Below are positions 46,264 through 58,620 of a DNA stretch of 64,000 nt, piece by piece. Position 1 is the stretch's first letter, and each line of letters opens with the position of its first letter. This DNA comes from Anadara kagoshimensis. Lineage: Eukaryota; Mollusca; Bivalvia; Arcoida; Arcidae. Below the pieces are notes generated by a model that had not been told where the DNA came from, did no database searches, and saw nothing but the letters and a program-made list of their open reading frames with translations. The position numbers and the translations under genes were made by a program. The stretch spans positions 10,336,502 through 10,400,501 of the forward strand of contig CM037874.1 in assembly GCA_021292105.1 (NCBI GenBank), read 5' to 3'.

Positions 46264-47492
46264 AAAATGGATCTTTCAGAAAAATCCTTGGTCTTAAAGC
46301 AAATATTGGATATTATTAGGACAGATCACCCTACCCCAACTCCACCTTCCAAACACCACACACATCCCTTTCAATAGACCTTATTGACAAAAATTTTATA
46401 CACAGGAGAGTTCAGGCACATTAAATTAAAGTTCATGTTTTCCTTTTTTATCAAAGGTATTAATTTTACATTGAAATTTGAATAGGTTACTATAAATAAA
46501 ATTGTTTTCTAAACCACTAATCAAATTTCAATGAATAAAGTCATTTCTAGATGTAATCTACATATCTGAATCAGTCTACACTACAATACGTATAAATTTA
46601 ACTGTTATTCACCAATATAAATGAAAATTCTAAACCATTCTAATCACAATTTCCTATTTATTATAATGATCTCGTAAAATAATTTAGTTTGGCCAAATTT
46701 CAAAATTCAGACATTGAAGTCTTTATTTACACTCATAATGAAAAACAAATTGTGCATATCAATTCATTATCAAATTAATTTAAATACATGTTAACTTTTA
46801 ATAGGCACATTCATTATAACCTTTTTAATCCCGGAACAGTTTCTTGATTAGCTCAAACTAAAGTTCCCATGACAACAGTATTCATTGTCTTGATACTCTT
46901 ATGCTGAATAAGCATGGACTTAGTTGGCCCAATCTTAAATATCCTGAAGCTCTGAACCAGAACCCTGTTGTATGTGGTGGTGACGGTGGTGGAGGTGTTG
47001 GTGATGGTGGTGGGAAGGATAGCCAATAATTCAATGACCAGTTCTTTTTTAAGAACGTTTTGAAAACTTGTTCACCCTTTGTCTACAAGCCTGGATAGGA
47101 AATGCTGTTCAGCACAGATCTGAATGGTGTCTAAGGATTGTAAAGCAGTCTGTTTTTAATTTTTGGTCATCATAGCCAGGCCCTAGAGAAGATGCTTGAA
47201 AGGATGTACAAGTGTCATAAAAGAGCTACAATATATAATACATAGTGGGCACTGTTATCTGCTAAAAAGCTAAAAGCTTACAACGTGAAATGCATTTTCT
47301 AATCGCAAACAGAACATGCTAAGCTTCTTAATTCATTTACATTTTCTGTAAATACTAAAATATATGTATGTCTGTGTACGTATATACATGTATATTTATA
47401 GTTTCATAATGTCTAAATCACATATCAATAATCTAAATCAAACGAAAAAACAAATATTGGCAGCAGACTTAATATCTATTATAATTATAATT

Positions 47493-47517
47493 ATTCTTAT
47501 TATTATTATTATTATTA
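47493..47517. repeat. (TTA)n microsatellite
   Basis: TTATTATTATTATTATTA follows an AATTATAATTATTCT stretch. Confidence 0.9.
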
Positions 47518-48221
47518 GAATTTATTGAAATGATACCAAAAATATTTACGATAATGGTTTTCAATTTCAAAAATATATGAACAAAGATAGGGTTTTCATG
47601 TCCAAAGTTAAAAAATATTAGTCTGAATTAGTCTGAAGTAGTCGGACATGACAGAAAACATTGCAAAATTTCTAAAAATATCAGAAAATGAGGTTTCCTA
47701 AAGTTCACCAAAGTTTGAAGAGGATCTATTGATATTTTGAGCAACAAATATATCAACACCAAGTCAGTATATGTTATCTGGTTCCCATACATTATTGGTA
47801 TGAGTCTCAGATTAGGGGCTGGAAACCAGTCTACCAGTATGTCAGCAACAATAAACATGGAGAATCTTTCATTTTTGAGGAAAATATCTTTTGTTTTTAA
47901 AATATTTTGAACCAAGTTAAGCTAAAACTTGTTATAATGTCAAAACATTATTGCCATTCCATGTATCACAAAAATATTATTGCATTGAAGATTTTCTTTA
48001 TAATGTCAAAACAGAAAATTACTGACAAATAAAATTGAAATAAAAAGCAATAAATTGAGGTTTTCATGTATTGTTCAAGTCCTCAAGAAAGTAAAAATTA
48101 CTCTCTCAAACAGGCTGGAAACATTTTTTGTTCACAAAGAATTTCCCTAAATTAACAATTTAGTGATGTTGCTGTCATCCCTGCTGACTGGTGCTTCGTA
48201 TTTCACATAGATTAACTATAC

Positions 48222-48270
48222 CTCTATGGCGATTTGTAGTTTTATCAAACATCAACATAGCATCTTCAAT
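48222..48270 (-). CDS. msi: Musashi-family exon: middle of RRM2 before RNP1
   Basis: On the minus strand this 49-bp exon reads IEDAMLMFDKTTNRHR plus the first base of a glycine codon. It matches the Musashi RRM2 segment (K)VEDAMLMFDKTTNRHRG almost exactly, with I for V. The acceptor is a strong pyrimidine tract, CTTTTTCTGTAATTTCAG, and the donor is GAG/GTATAGTT. It enters in phase 0 and leaves in phase 1, which fits the exon at 7746-7828 that opens GATTTGG. The next upstream exon should end near VEDVKQYFEQFGK and was not found between 48271 and 64000, so it lies further right. The short length explains why simple open-frame searches miss it. Confidence 0.95.
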
Positions 48271-48794
48271 CTGAAATTACAGAAAAAGAAGAGAAAAATT
48301 ATTAAATTTTCGAAAAAAAAGAATTAAATGTATACTTAGAATAATGAGTTTTCTTATTCAGAACATGAATAAAATAATTTGTATATTCTTTTATTTTTCA
48401 CAAAACCAGAATGGAGAGTCATTTTATTTTTTTCACAAAACTAAGCTCAATTTCTTGCTTTCTGCATAGAAAACAAATATGGGGGTGTTGTTGACACACA
48501 GTTGACAAACTGACAAGGTTCTACAAAACATAAATTTGTGAAGTATATAATGGGAATCAAGCTGAACTTGTCATAGAGTACACCTGACCATAAAGGTCAC
48601 TAATTTATGGTCCCAACTCTTAATTAAAGGTGGCATGTCTATTACAAAGATTTTTATTGTATACCATGGCTCTGACATGCCCTTTGTGCAGTGGTCTCAC
48701 TGCACTTGCATAGATAAAAACAATTTCTGAAATGTACAACTTTCTGTCAATCAGAGATTTTATGTTCATTTCATTCAAGTCATGATACCAAGAA

Positions 48795-48850
48795 AACTGA
48801 TTGATTAATTGATTTTATGTGCCAGTCAAGAATATTTCACTTATATTAAA
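48795..48850 (-). mobile_element. SINE tail fragment
   Basis: TGATTGATTAATTGATTTTA then GCCAGTCAAGAATATTTCAC matches the tail of the copy at 20148 and the fragment at 13895. Only about 55 bp are recognisable. Confidence 0.6.
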
Positions 48851-49727
48851 ACATGTTACTAGGAGAAAATGTTACTTTATTTACATTCATTAAAATTCAG
48901 TGTGCAATGAAAAATAAATTATGCAAATTTTATGGAATTATTGTTCATCCCAAAATGAAATCATAGGAAACCAGAATAAACACAAAAATTAAACAAAGTA
49001 AAAATCTGATTAAAAGTGCATTTATCTATCTGAAAATTTTAATTGGCCTGAAACTAAGTGAAGTGATTTATCCATATATTATAGGTAAACCCATCACAAT
49101 TCAGGGACAAGTGTAAAGTCCTCATAAAGTGACAATATCCCGAGGCCATTAAAACCTATAAACAAAGGTGTATGCATTAATTATGGTCATTTCTAGGAAC
49201 AAATGACCAATTTGACCAGTACCAAAGATGTAAAATACCAATCTTCATGATATGTAAATAAGACACTTATTGCAAAATACCCACAAAAAACCAATAAATG
49301 GACATTCCATAAAGTTTATATCATCATCTGAAGAGGTCAAGCAGGTCGGGCCATCAATCATAACTTTAACACCAATGGTCATTTTTCCCATCAGTGAAGA
49401 CCCAGTTTTTACAGTTGGATAATAATATATGGTCATTTGAGGTCAAAATATTCAGGTCAAACGTCTTTAAAATGCAGAGTGCAACTAGACCAGAACATCA
49501 TAATTATTATTAATAGAGTCAAAGTGGTCATGCAAAGCAAAAGAAAATTTATTATTAGCTCTGAATAGCTGGAGGGTTTTAATCAAGACACAAACATACC
49601 GGTCTATGTCCAAATCACAATTCCAAATGTAAACAATTTTTAAAACCTGTGAACTACTACCAGGGTGCTTAATTAATTCAACCATGTCAAATGCTAGTTG
49701 CACTTATTGCTTGTCACGTTCTTTGTT

Positions 49728-49848
49728 GTTTCAACTATGTTCTTGGCGGTTGTTCCAACTATGTTCTTGGCGGTTGTTTCAACTATGTTCTTGGTGCTTG
49801 TTTCAACTATGTTCTTAGCTGTTATGGCTATGTTCTTGATGTTTTTGG
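49728..49848. repeat. Minisatellite, 24-bp unit, about 5 copies
   Basis: TTCAACTATGTTCTTGGCGG plus TTGT repeats with small changes. Because 24 is a multiple of three, two plus-strand frames stay open and read NYVLGGC-like or FLAVVSTM-like. These are repeat translations, not evidence for a gene. Confidence 0.9.
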
Positions 49849-50296
49849 CTATCACCAAGTACATATTTTTCAGTCATTGCATTCACTAGATCGATGGAAC
49901 TTAAAGTACAGTCATCTATACATGCCAGAATATCAGACCTCAAGGCCACCATGATTCCCATCAACTGTACAAGACAGTTATGCATGTCGGACACACAAAA
50001 CATGAATTATGTTAATCTCTAACAGATTTTTGTCTTTGATATAAGAACCCTCTGTTAAGCTGGTACTGGCGATAATCAGTCAGACTTTGATCATTTCAGT
50101 GGTCAGGGTGGCCATTTTTACTCCAATCTACAGAGATAAACAATCTTTTGTAATGGTCAGCCAGACACATTCCATAACAACGTCTCTCATTCATTATTTA
50201 TGTCCGATGTCTCTATGCAGTGTGTGATACAGAATCTACCATCAACCCGCCCCCCCCATCCCCTCAATCTACAGTATATTTAATCAACCACATTGT

Positions 50297-50437
50297 TTTC
50301 TCTCTCTCTCTCTCTCTTTCTCTCAAAAATAAACCACAATTTGTCATTTTCCAAATTTGTGTTCTCTCTCTCCTTAGACAAATCCTCCTATCTTTCCATT
50401 GACAACCCCCCATCTCTCTCTCTCTCTCTCTCTCCAA
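50297..50437. repeat. CT tracts separated by related spacers
   Basis: Three TCTCTCTC tracts (near 50299, 50364 and 50412) alternate with AAAATAAACCACAATTTGTC-like, AGACAAATCCTCCTATC-like and CCAAAATCCAATCATGG spacers. The spacing is about 50-65 bp, but spacer similarity is weak. Confidence 0.6.
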
Positions 50438-50824
50438 AATCCAATCATGGTCAGACAAAGATCATTCAAGGTTAGTCGGAGATGATTGCTTCTAATACCC
50501 GCCAGAAGGGACATTTATTTTGTTTTGCAGAAATCTATCTGTCATTACCATGCCGTGTCTTCTCCATCTTGCCCCCATCATTGTTGTTTTTATTGTACTA
50601 TCTGGTTTAGGATTGGCAGACATTTTACCATCATTCTGAAGCCTTATAAACACAGATTCAATTACTTTACATCCTAAATTGGCTGATTTGATGGTAGAGG
50701 TTACATCTCATCCTAATATACCACAGAACCAATGCTACACAGAAATCAATAGTATGAACCAGTCAATAAAGTCACAATAAAGCAAGCCTGCTTTTTTTCT
50801 CAATGATTATTATAGCAACCTAAA

Positions 50825-50965
50825 AAATTTGGAATCTGGTAATGAAGTTTAAGGGGTACCTAATGGGGAATTGATGATAAATTAATAAAGCTTTTTTTGG
50901 GACACCGCATGGGGGATTGGTACTATATAATAAAGAGTTTAAGGGGTACCTAATGGGGATTGGTG
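50825..50965. repeat. Tandem repeat, about 50-65 bp, 3 copies
   Basis: GAAGTTTAAGGGGTACCTAA then TGGGGAATTGATGATAAATT recurs as GAGTTTAAGGGGTACCTAAT with TGGGGATTGGTGCTAAATT. A diverged middle copy has GGGACACCGCATGGGGGATT. Confidence 0.8.
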
Positions 50966-52794
50966 CTAAATTAAAGTAGTTATGAATATCATGTTCTAGA
51001 TAGAAATACACATCTACTTCAAGCTAACTCTCTCTCTCTCTCAATCTCTTTCTCTCTCTCCAAACTACTGCCTATCCCTTTCCTTTTTATGTTGTCATTA
51101 CTTCATTATCTGAGGGCACACTAAAGGTCATAATTAGATATGTATCTAAAAATAACACATCTCTATCATGAATTTTAAATCATTTTATACTGTATACCAT
51201 TACTTTCACATGATTCTGCAAAAATAACACAAATCAATGATTTATTTGGGACCCTGAAATCATTCGAAAGTGAAGAAATTGTTGTTTTATGGGTTTTCGA
51301 GCGATTCCGCGTAGCAAACATAATTCAAATTTATTCTATTGACATCAACATAATGAATAAGTTTTATCACACTCTCTCTCCGATCCCTTTGATTTATTTC
51401 TGCTATAGATTCCTAAAACGGTAAAGACATGCAAACTGTCCTCGGGGAATCCAATCAATACATAGCCTGTTCTATTAATAGCCAGTCACACGCTACAATC
51501 ACTACAGTATCCTACAGACCAATACCACATTTACTTCATCTTCCAGTAACATCAGTCAATAACCTTTCACACCACACAATCTTATTTGAATGTAAGGACA
51601 AACTTCTACCCCCATATCTGCCAGATACACGCACAATAACTTCAACTGTCACAGGCTTATTAACAATGTATCAAATACGCAGATGGCTAGCATTTCATTT
51701 ATAGGAAACTGGCGGAATGCTCTTATCGGAAAATGAATTGGAAATTGGGTTGGATTTTCTGATTAATTTTAGAAGGAAAACAATCTTGGTCAGGTTTTTC
51801 AGTTTAATTTCAGAAGGAAAAAGGTTTTGGTCCATCAAGTTTTCTGTTTAAATTCAGAAAGAAAAACAGTCTTCTTTCAGTATCAACATTTTCTAGGCTC
51901 CATGCTCTTTGTAGACGTATTTTCCCATGATGCATTACCATGTGCTTTTACCAATATTTCGATGTTTGTTTGTTAGATATATATATTTTCCTTGGGTTTT
52001 CTTGACAACTAAATTTAACACATCAACACTGAATTCCATTAGACTTTAGAAATTATTTTTTCCCCTCCAACCTCTGCAACTGATGTACAAATCTTTTAAG
52101 TCACATTTGGGTAAGTATTTGACAAATGTTTTCATTTTCACAGGGATTTTGTAAAAGTCGGAATTGAATTTTAATTATTCAGGAGGGTATTACAGTGAGC
52201 ATAGAAAAATAAAACAAGTTTCTACAGTTTTATTGACTTTTGGCTTAAAAAATTCATTTAACATGAAAAACTGCCTACAGGGACAACGCCATGCATTTGG
52301 ACAATCTAAATTAAAATACTGAGCACTAAACAGGGATAAGCAGAGTGGAGTAATTGTGTTTTACAAATTTTTACTAAATATTTTATTTTGATGTATTTCC
52401 TTGCATTAATGTGCTGACCATCATTTGTCAGCACAAAAATAAATTGTGAAAGTAATTAGTAATAACCATTCTCACGAAAATTAACTGATGCAAAACATTC
52501 CCAATTTATAGAACCGGTAAATACATTTTAGTTTAATAAGTCTGGACCAAAAATATTGAACCAATCAGAGATCATTTAATGTTGAATACTTACACACTAA
52601 CCCACTAGGTGTTAAATGAACTTATTGCATATCAAGAAGCCATTTTTTGGCCAATTTACAGAAAACAATTTAAAGCTTTATTTTGAGTGAATGCAGAATA
52701 TCATTTTTCTTACATAAACAGTTGTATCGAGTTAATTTGTAATCTCTCATCCCAATGATGAATATGAAAGACCGCTTAACGTGTCTACCGACAT

Positions 52795-53190
52795 TTATCA
52801 AATTCTTCAATGCCAAAAATAGACCTTACAAACAATCTCGATCCAAAATACAATCAGCAGGAAAAAAGTTCTCTCCCAAAACACCTCACATTTAAATGTC
52901 GGGGATAAAAATCTTACAAATAATCTTGATCAAGAAAAACTAGCAGGAAAAACATTTCTTCTCAAATACCCAAACTTCAATGCCAAAAGTAGACCTTACA
53001 AATTATGTGAGCCAAAAACAGCAATTTTTCCCCCCAAAACAAATGTCACTCTAAGGTTTCTTAATCCAAGAACAAAAGTTGGGAATAAAGTTTTTTCTTC
53101 AAAATCTGGCATTTACGAATGCCGAAAATATACCTTGCAGATAATCTCAATCCAAAAACAATCATAAAAACAGAATTTTCCTTGAAACCC
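52795..53190. repeat. Diverged tandem array, about 85-95 bp unit, 4-5 copies
   Basis: CAATGCCAAAAATAGACCTT then ACAAACAATCTCGATCC recurs near 52810, 52900 (GGGGATAAAAATCTTACAAA), 52980 and 53115 (GAATGCCGAAAATATACCTT). Each copy is followed by AGCAGGAAAA or a variant and TTCTTCTC-like sequence. Confidence 0.8.
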
Positions 53191-56100
53191 ACACTATATA
53201 TAAATATACAAAGCAAAGATTCAATGTTGATCAGATATAAATAAATCCCATATCTTATAACTTAAACCATCTGGAAAATTAAAAATATTTGGCAAGCAGG
53301 AATTTTTTCCAGGTGGCCTCCATGAAATAACTAAATGATAATACATGTGCATGTGTGTGTGGGTTAAATTTTTTGTATTTCGTTATTTAGTTATCCCTAG
53401 AAACATAAAATGTTATAGTATACTTCAATGGCATTTTGCACCAGTAAAAAGGGAAAGCAAAGCAAGGAAAGGAACACAAATTTTTATGGGTGCATATTTT
53501 ATTTATTTGTGATGGGTTTTGGATTTCTATCAGAGTTAATAGTCCATAGACAAGACTGGTGACATTTCTATATATGGAGAGCAAGAAAAATTTAAGGAAG
53601 CAAAGAGCGACAAAAGGAAATATGATTTGTTTTAATGATAGGTTTTGTATTTTTGTATTTTTTTATCAGAATTAATAGCCGGCTATCAATGTATAATACA
53701 CAAGTGTGTGAATTCGAGTTATCTGATACCACCATTGAGACGTACAACTTCAGAAATATTTGACAAGTGACTATTGTTGTCCCAGATAATCTGATAACAA
53801 TAACTTGACCCCATTTAGCATTTTACAACAAGTTCGCAGTACAATGTTGCACATATTCTATTAATCAAAGAGATTGTACCATATGACATTTTAAAGACAA
53901 CTAACTTTAGGTATAAGAGCGTTCAACCCTGAACGTTAAAGTCACACGTTTTGGAGATTAAGGGCCAATAGTGTCAAATATTTCTTAATAAAACAATTAG
54001 GCAACATGCATAATGCTTGAATCATAAAACCATACCCCCTGTTTTTTCTTCCGAATTCTGAACTTTCAGATTTTAAAATGTCAAAATTGGGAATAACTAT
54101 CATTTATTCGATCAATCTTGATCAAACTGGGTAGTATTCCTGAATGTTCAAGGCTGTGACAGCTTAAAGAGGGTTAACAAGTTAAAATTCTCATTGAAGA
54201 TATGTTGATTATTAACCAAAAATTCTCATTGAAAATATGTTGATTTTTAACCAGAGTCAAACAAAAAATTTCATTTCAACACTAACCACTTTTTCAATTC
54301 AGTGAAGTCTATGTTTTCAAATACCTTTTTTGAGAAATTCTTTCAAAACATCACTTATTTTAGCAAATTTGTGTAAGAAATCTTTTAAAAAGAGCAATAT
54401 TTTCACAAAGTTTAGAAATTTGGCTTCTAATAATTTTAAATTTGTGGAAATGTGGGAAGTTGTACTATGGACATCCATCTGATCATAAAATGAGGTTGTA
54501 TTTCATGCGACATAGTGAAAGTGTGTATTCCGTTCCCAAGAGCTTGGTTTCATCAAAATCTGAAGAGTGACACTTTTTCAAAAACTTATCTTTTTGCTTG
54601 TTTATATACACTGTGAAGAATATGACATTTTTGAAAAGTGTTGACTGCTAAGATTAGTCATTGATGACTGAAATTTTTGTCACATTTTTTGAAACAGACT
54701 ATACACATTATATCCCTTATCAGGAAAATCACTGTTACCCAAGGTCATATGTGTGGCAACAATGGTATCCATGCCTGGAGGAACATCAAAATCAGTTTTG
54801 TTGATCATGTTTGGTTTTTTTAAAGACACAACGGTATACAGTGACATGTTGTATAAAATAGAACTGTTAATGTGTGGCTATCTCATCTACCTGGTTAAAA
54901 AAATACCACCCAGAAAAAAAAAACAAAAATACAAAACGTTTCTTAATTCATCAAATCAACAGTTATATAACAGCCAAAATCAACAAACTGGAGAAAAAGC
55001 TCTTTAACTTCACACTGACCAAACAAACACTTTCATTATCCAATATCTGACACTTTATGGAAGTTTTTAAATAAGTCGAGTTGTTGTCGGAGTCAACGGT
55101 AATGCTCAAAAAGCAATGGTGTCAAAGGTTAATAGAAATTTTGTCTATGGGGTATCAAGCATTACGATCAAGGGTTATGGCTCTTTTATTTTGTGTCGGA
55201 ATTCTTCTGTGAACCACTGAGCTATTGAGTGATCAATAACATCTCGTTTAATATCGTGTTTCAAAAATAGTTACTTCTTCAACGCGTTTAAAAAAAACTT
55301 CGGTAAACAAGATATGGCTTGTCCAATAGATAATCGACGATAATGAATTGTGTCATGACACATTGGAATTAACGTCAGAAATACTGTTATTGTTTCAAAA
55401 CAGTCAGAATTTTCGCAATCATAATCGCAATCACCATTTTATATAACAGCTAATTGTGAATGCCTCATTAAGTTTTTTCAATGATTAAAATAACGTTTTT
55501 CTTTTGATTAAAAAAATCTGCACTCAAACAACTTAGGCTATTTATAAACACAATCATACTCAGGTCAAAAGAAGCTTACAATTAGTCTATGTAAATGTTT
55601 CGATGTTGTTTTCAAGGTGTGTGTGTATAACTTCCCTTCACCACTGGTTCGTCCACAAGTGAACTTTGGTTTCAGAGTGAACCCTTCCTCACTTGAAAGA
55701 ACTTCCATTTGTACCCTCAAATAGAATATTTAATTTTGATAGAAAAAACCCTAAAAAGATTTGAACATTTCTGTGAAAAATAAATATTTTTCAAATACAT
55801 CATTACATTGAATTTAATGTTTGGGAGGGAGGGTACAAAATGAAATCCCACCTCCTACCCTGGACAAGTCATTCAAATATAATACCAAAGAACTTATTTG
55901 AAAAGAATTCCTCGAGTAGTATTATTGCTATGCTTTCTTTTAAGTACATTTTAGAAGTTTTCTCTTTCTAATTATATTTAATTGCTATTATTTTTTCTAT
56001 TTTTTTTTTTTTTTTATCTTTTTAAAAGCAGCTAGATATAACATTTTAATATAAGACACGTATCTAATAATCCATTCAATCTCCGACCGACATCCATCAC

Positions 56101-56559
56101 TTTCAGCCATCTTAAAAGTGTATCAGTGTCGCTCCGGGAGAATCTCGGCTTGTATTTCCCGCTTGATTACAGACAAGAAGTTAGTTCATCATGACAAGTC
56201 GCTATAATGATGAACAAGAAATAAGCAAGGCATTCAAATTTTCTCACTAGGGCATCACAATATTACAGACAAATTAAGCAGCAGCTAAGATTAGTGTCCT
56301 CCGGCTGAAGTTCGATCTGTGGAGATATTTCTCAATTAACATAAGCCTTGGTGGTAGGATCTTGTACAAATGAAACCATCTATTTGTCCAGAGAGAAAAA
56401 GAAGATCAATTTTGATGCAGGGATTTGTAAACCGAGAACTAAAAGGCTTCACATCAGAATTACATTGCTATGGATAAATTCTGTAATTTTGAAGTGTTTT
56501 TAGCAATATAGCTATAAAAGAATGATATTTTATACATGGACCTTTTTTGCAAATTGACC

Positions 56560-56740
56560 ATTTCATGATCTCAACTTTCAGAGTAAAATTTTTCTAGACA
56601 ATTTTTCAAGAATTATAATCTTGGCTTTCAGATTAAAATTACAGTATTATGCAAAATTTTTCAAGAATTATAATCTTGACTTTCACTGTAAAACCATTCT
56701 GGACAATTTTTCAGAATCATAATCTTTATTTGTAACTTTC
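56560..56740. repeat. Diverged tandem repeat, about 58-66 bp, 3 copies
   Basis: GACAATTTTTCAAGAATTAT then AATCTTGGCTTTCAG recurs as CAAAATTTTTCAAGAATTAT with AATCTTGACTTTCAC. A third copy is GACAATTTTTCAGAATCATA. Confidence 0.8.
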
Positions 56741-57352
56741 ATAGTTAAATCTATTCTGAACAGGTTTTTTTTCAAAGTATTTTTAACACATTAAATTAAA
56801 AACAAATTTATTTTCTTCACAGACATGAAAATTAATTCACATTCCAATAATACTACAGGGTTTCTAACAAGCTGGAATGTATTCATGATCAACTTTTCTC
56901 ACATAAACTTCACCAAGTAACTAGGAGAAATTTGAAATGACTGGTAAATATTTACAATATGGCATCCCTTCTATATAAACTTTTAAATGATAACTGTAGT
57001 TTTATGTTGGTTTTATGTTGATAATTTGATACACAGGGAATTATAATACTCATGTACACCCTACATCATGTGAAACTTATTTACCAAAAGAAACAAGTAC
57101 AACAAGAAATGGACTGGATGGACAGATTGACAGAAGGGAGGACAGACAAAAGGGCAAGAGGAAGGACAGAACTTCAAAATTTAATACCCCCTTTTTGAAA
57201 GACCAGAGATAAAAGCGAAGAGATAAAATTTACAAGTGTATTACAAAAAGAAGGGGGGAGGTTAGAATGAATTTGGGTACTAGACAATTTAGAGACTTCA
57301 ATAGGGTGCATGAGGTTCTGGTTCAGAAATGGGGCTGAATTGCTTACTGTGG

Positions 57353-57470
57353 GTGGGGGGGGGGGGGGGGGGGGTTAGGCCAAAGGGATTTTAAAAATGG
57401 AAGGGAGGAGATAATTTCAGATTGGAAGGAAGAACGGAGGTGTGTGTGTGTGTGGGGGGGGGGGGGGTCA
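57353..57470 (+). repeat. Two long G-runs with (TG)n in a G-rich stretch
   Basis: About 20 consecutive G at 57355-57374 and about 14 at 57454-57467, the second after TGTGTGTGTGTGTG. They sit in a purine-rich plus strand (57110-57520). Such runs can form G-quadruplexes and are error-prone in sequencing, so exact lengths are uncertain. Confidence 0.9.
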
Positions 57471-57892
57471 CTTTGTGTGGAAGGGAGATTGGAGGGGAAG
57501 GTGGGGATCAGTTGAGTTATAAGAGACAATCCTAACCAGACCAGACCAGGCAGGTATGTTAATCAATGTAATAGATTTGACCTGACTATTGAAAAGTAAA
57601 GCTGGTTTGGTAGCAGATAAGAGAATGGTTGATTAATGCATGCTCTCACCTTGGATACACAAATACCCTGTTGTTCTAGATTTAATTTACTTAGTCCGCT
57701 AGAAAATAAATGGGGATTAAATTCTTAGAGAAACTGTAGGCAAGATATACAGGAATCTACCATAGATAAGATAGGAATACAGGGCGAGGGAAGGGCACAC
57801 CAGGTTTTCATCTGGTTATAATAACTGTTGTTTAATGTGTGAATTTTGAGAAACCGAGAGCAAATCATTATTAAAAATACATTCATATGTAC

Positions 57893-57895
57893 ATG

Positions 57896-57929
<34 letters not shown>

Positions 57930-58005
57930 CAGAGTACATGTGGAGAGAGACAGAGAAAGATTAAGAGAGAGAGAGAGAGTACATGTCGAAAGAGACAGAG
58001 AGAAA
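57893..58005. repeat. Composite GA repeat with ACATGT spacer, 3 copies
   Basis: GTACATGTAGAGAGAGAG, GTACATGTGGAGAGAGACAG and GTACATGTCGAAAGAGACAG each begin a GA-rich unit of about 40-50 bp. AGAAAGATTA is shared by the last two. Confidence 0.85.
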
Positions 58006-58279
58006 GATTATGAAGACACAGACTGGTTGAAAATTTTGACTTACAATAACAGGTGTGTGATTTAAAGCAAATCACTTTTGAAAATGTATCTGTAATAGAC
58101 TGTATGCATATATATATATAACAGAGAATGTTATTTTTCCCTTTGTTTTAGTGGATATACATCATGAGTTACTATCATTATATATATATATTTTTAATCA
58201 AAAACAATGACAACATACAACCAACATAGTACACCACAGAGGCTATTTGATAAAAACATACCAGCCATCTGAGATATAT

Positions 58280-58620
58280 AGAGACGTTTAATCAATCTCA
58301 AAAACACCGTAACGTTTGCATATTAAAACTGGCAGCCATAACCCAAATGAAAAATTCATTTCACAACCCAAGAAATGATTGGCGAGAAACAACTGCCGCA
58401 TAATAATACAAATTGATTGGATTCCTTTAGCCTCGTTGAAAGACCTCAAATTGGCATGTTCATCTAGAAATCTGTTCAACTTTTCTCTTGGGATACTGTG
58501 TTTTAATCAAAGCCGATCAAGGCCTATTCAGCGGAACAACAGAATCCTTTCAGCGAGTACAGCTCTGTATATACTTTTTAATCAAAGGCCATTCCATCAT
58601 CTTGCGAGATAATAAGCCGG
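58280..58620. promoter_or_regulatory. Candidate enhancer-like conserved element
   Basis: About 340 bp of even composition without repeats or low-complexity tracts. It contains two ATCAAAG sites (58506 and 58581; TCF/LEF core), an octamer-like TTTGCATAT at about 58316, and TTTAATCAAT. Several CG pairs persist (CAGCGG, GCGAGA, GCCGAT). Two opposing open frames of 63 and 77 codons cross it but show no protein motif. Deep conservation would not be surprising in a long intron of a developmental regulator, but this is inference. Confidence 0.28.

Larger units (their letters stand above)
7829..48221 (-). other. Giant intron, about 40.4 kb, Musashi-family gene
   Basis: Bounded by a consensus donor (GTATAGTT, just left of the exon at 48222-48270) and an acceptor (AATTTCAG, just right of the exon at 7746-7828). 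The split codon is the glycine of RNP1. Inside are SINEs, MITE-like elements, minisatellites and GA/CT tracts, listed separately. I saw no convincing nested gene on either strand. The longest open frames fall in repeats or look like chance. Confidence 0.93.

Noticed and set aside
47628-47915. Minus-strand frame of 95 codons just left of the RRM2 exon
   Set aside because: No domain, no splice sites matching the phase of the exon at 48222, typical AT-rich residue use.
49815-50003. Minus-strand frame with CIDDCTLSSIDLVNAMTEKY
   Set aside because: It looks somewhat protein-like, but its end runs into the 24-bp repeat. There is no acceptor/donor pair in phase with the Musashi exons and no family resemblance.
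51429-51704. Plus-strand frame of 91 codons
   Set aside because: Thr/Ser/His-rich translation of G-poor sequence with no motif.
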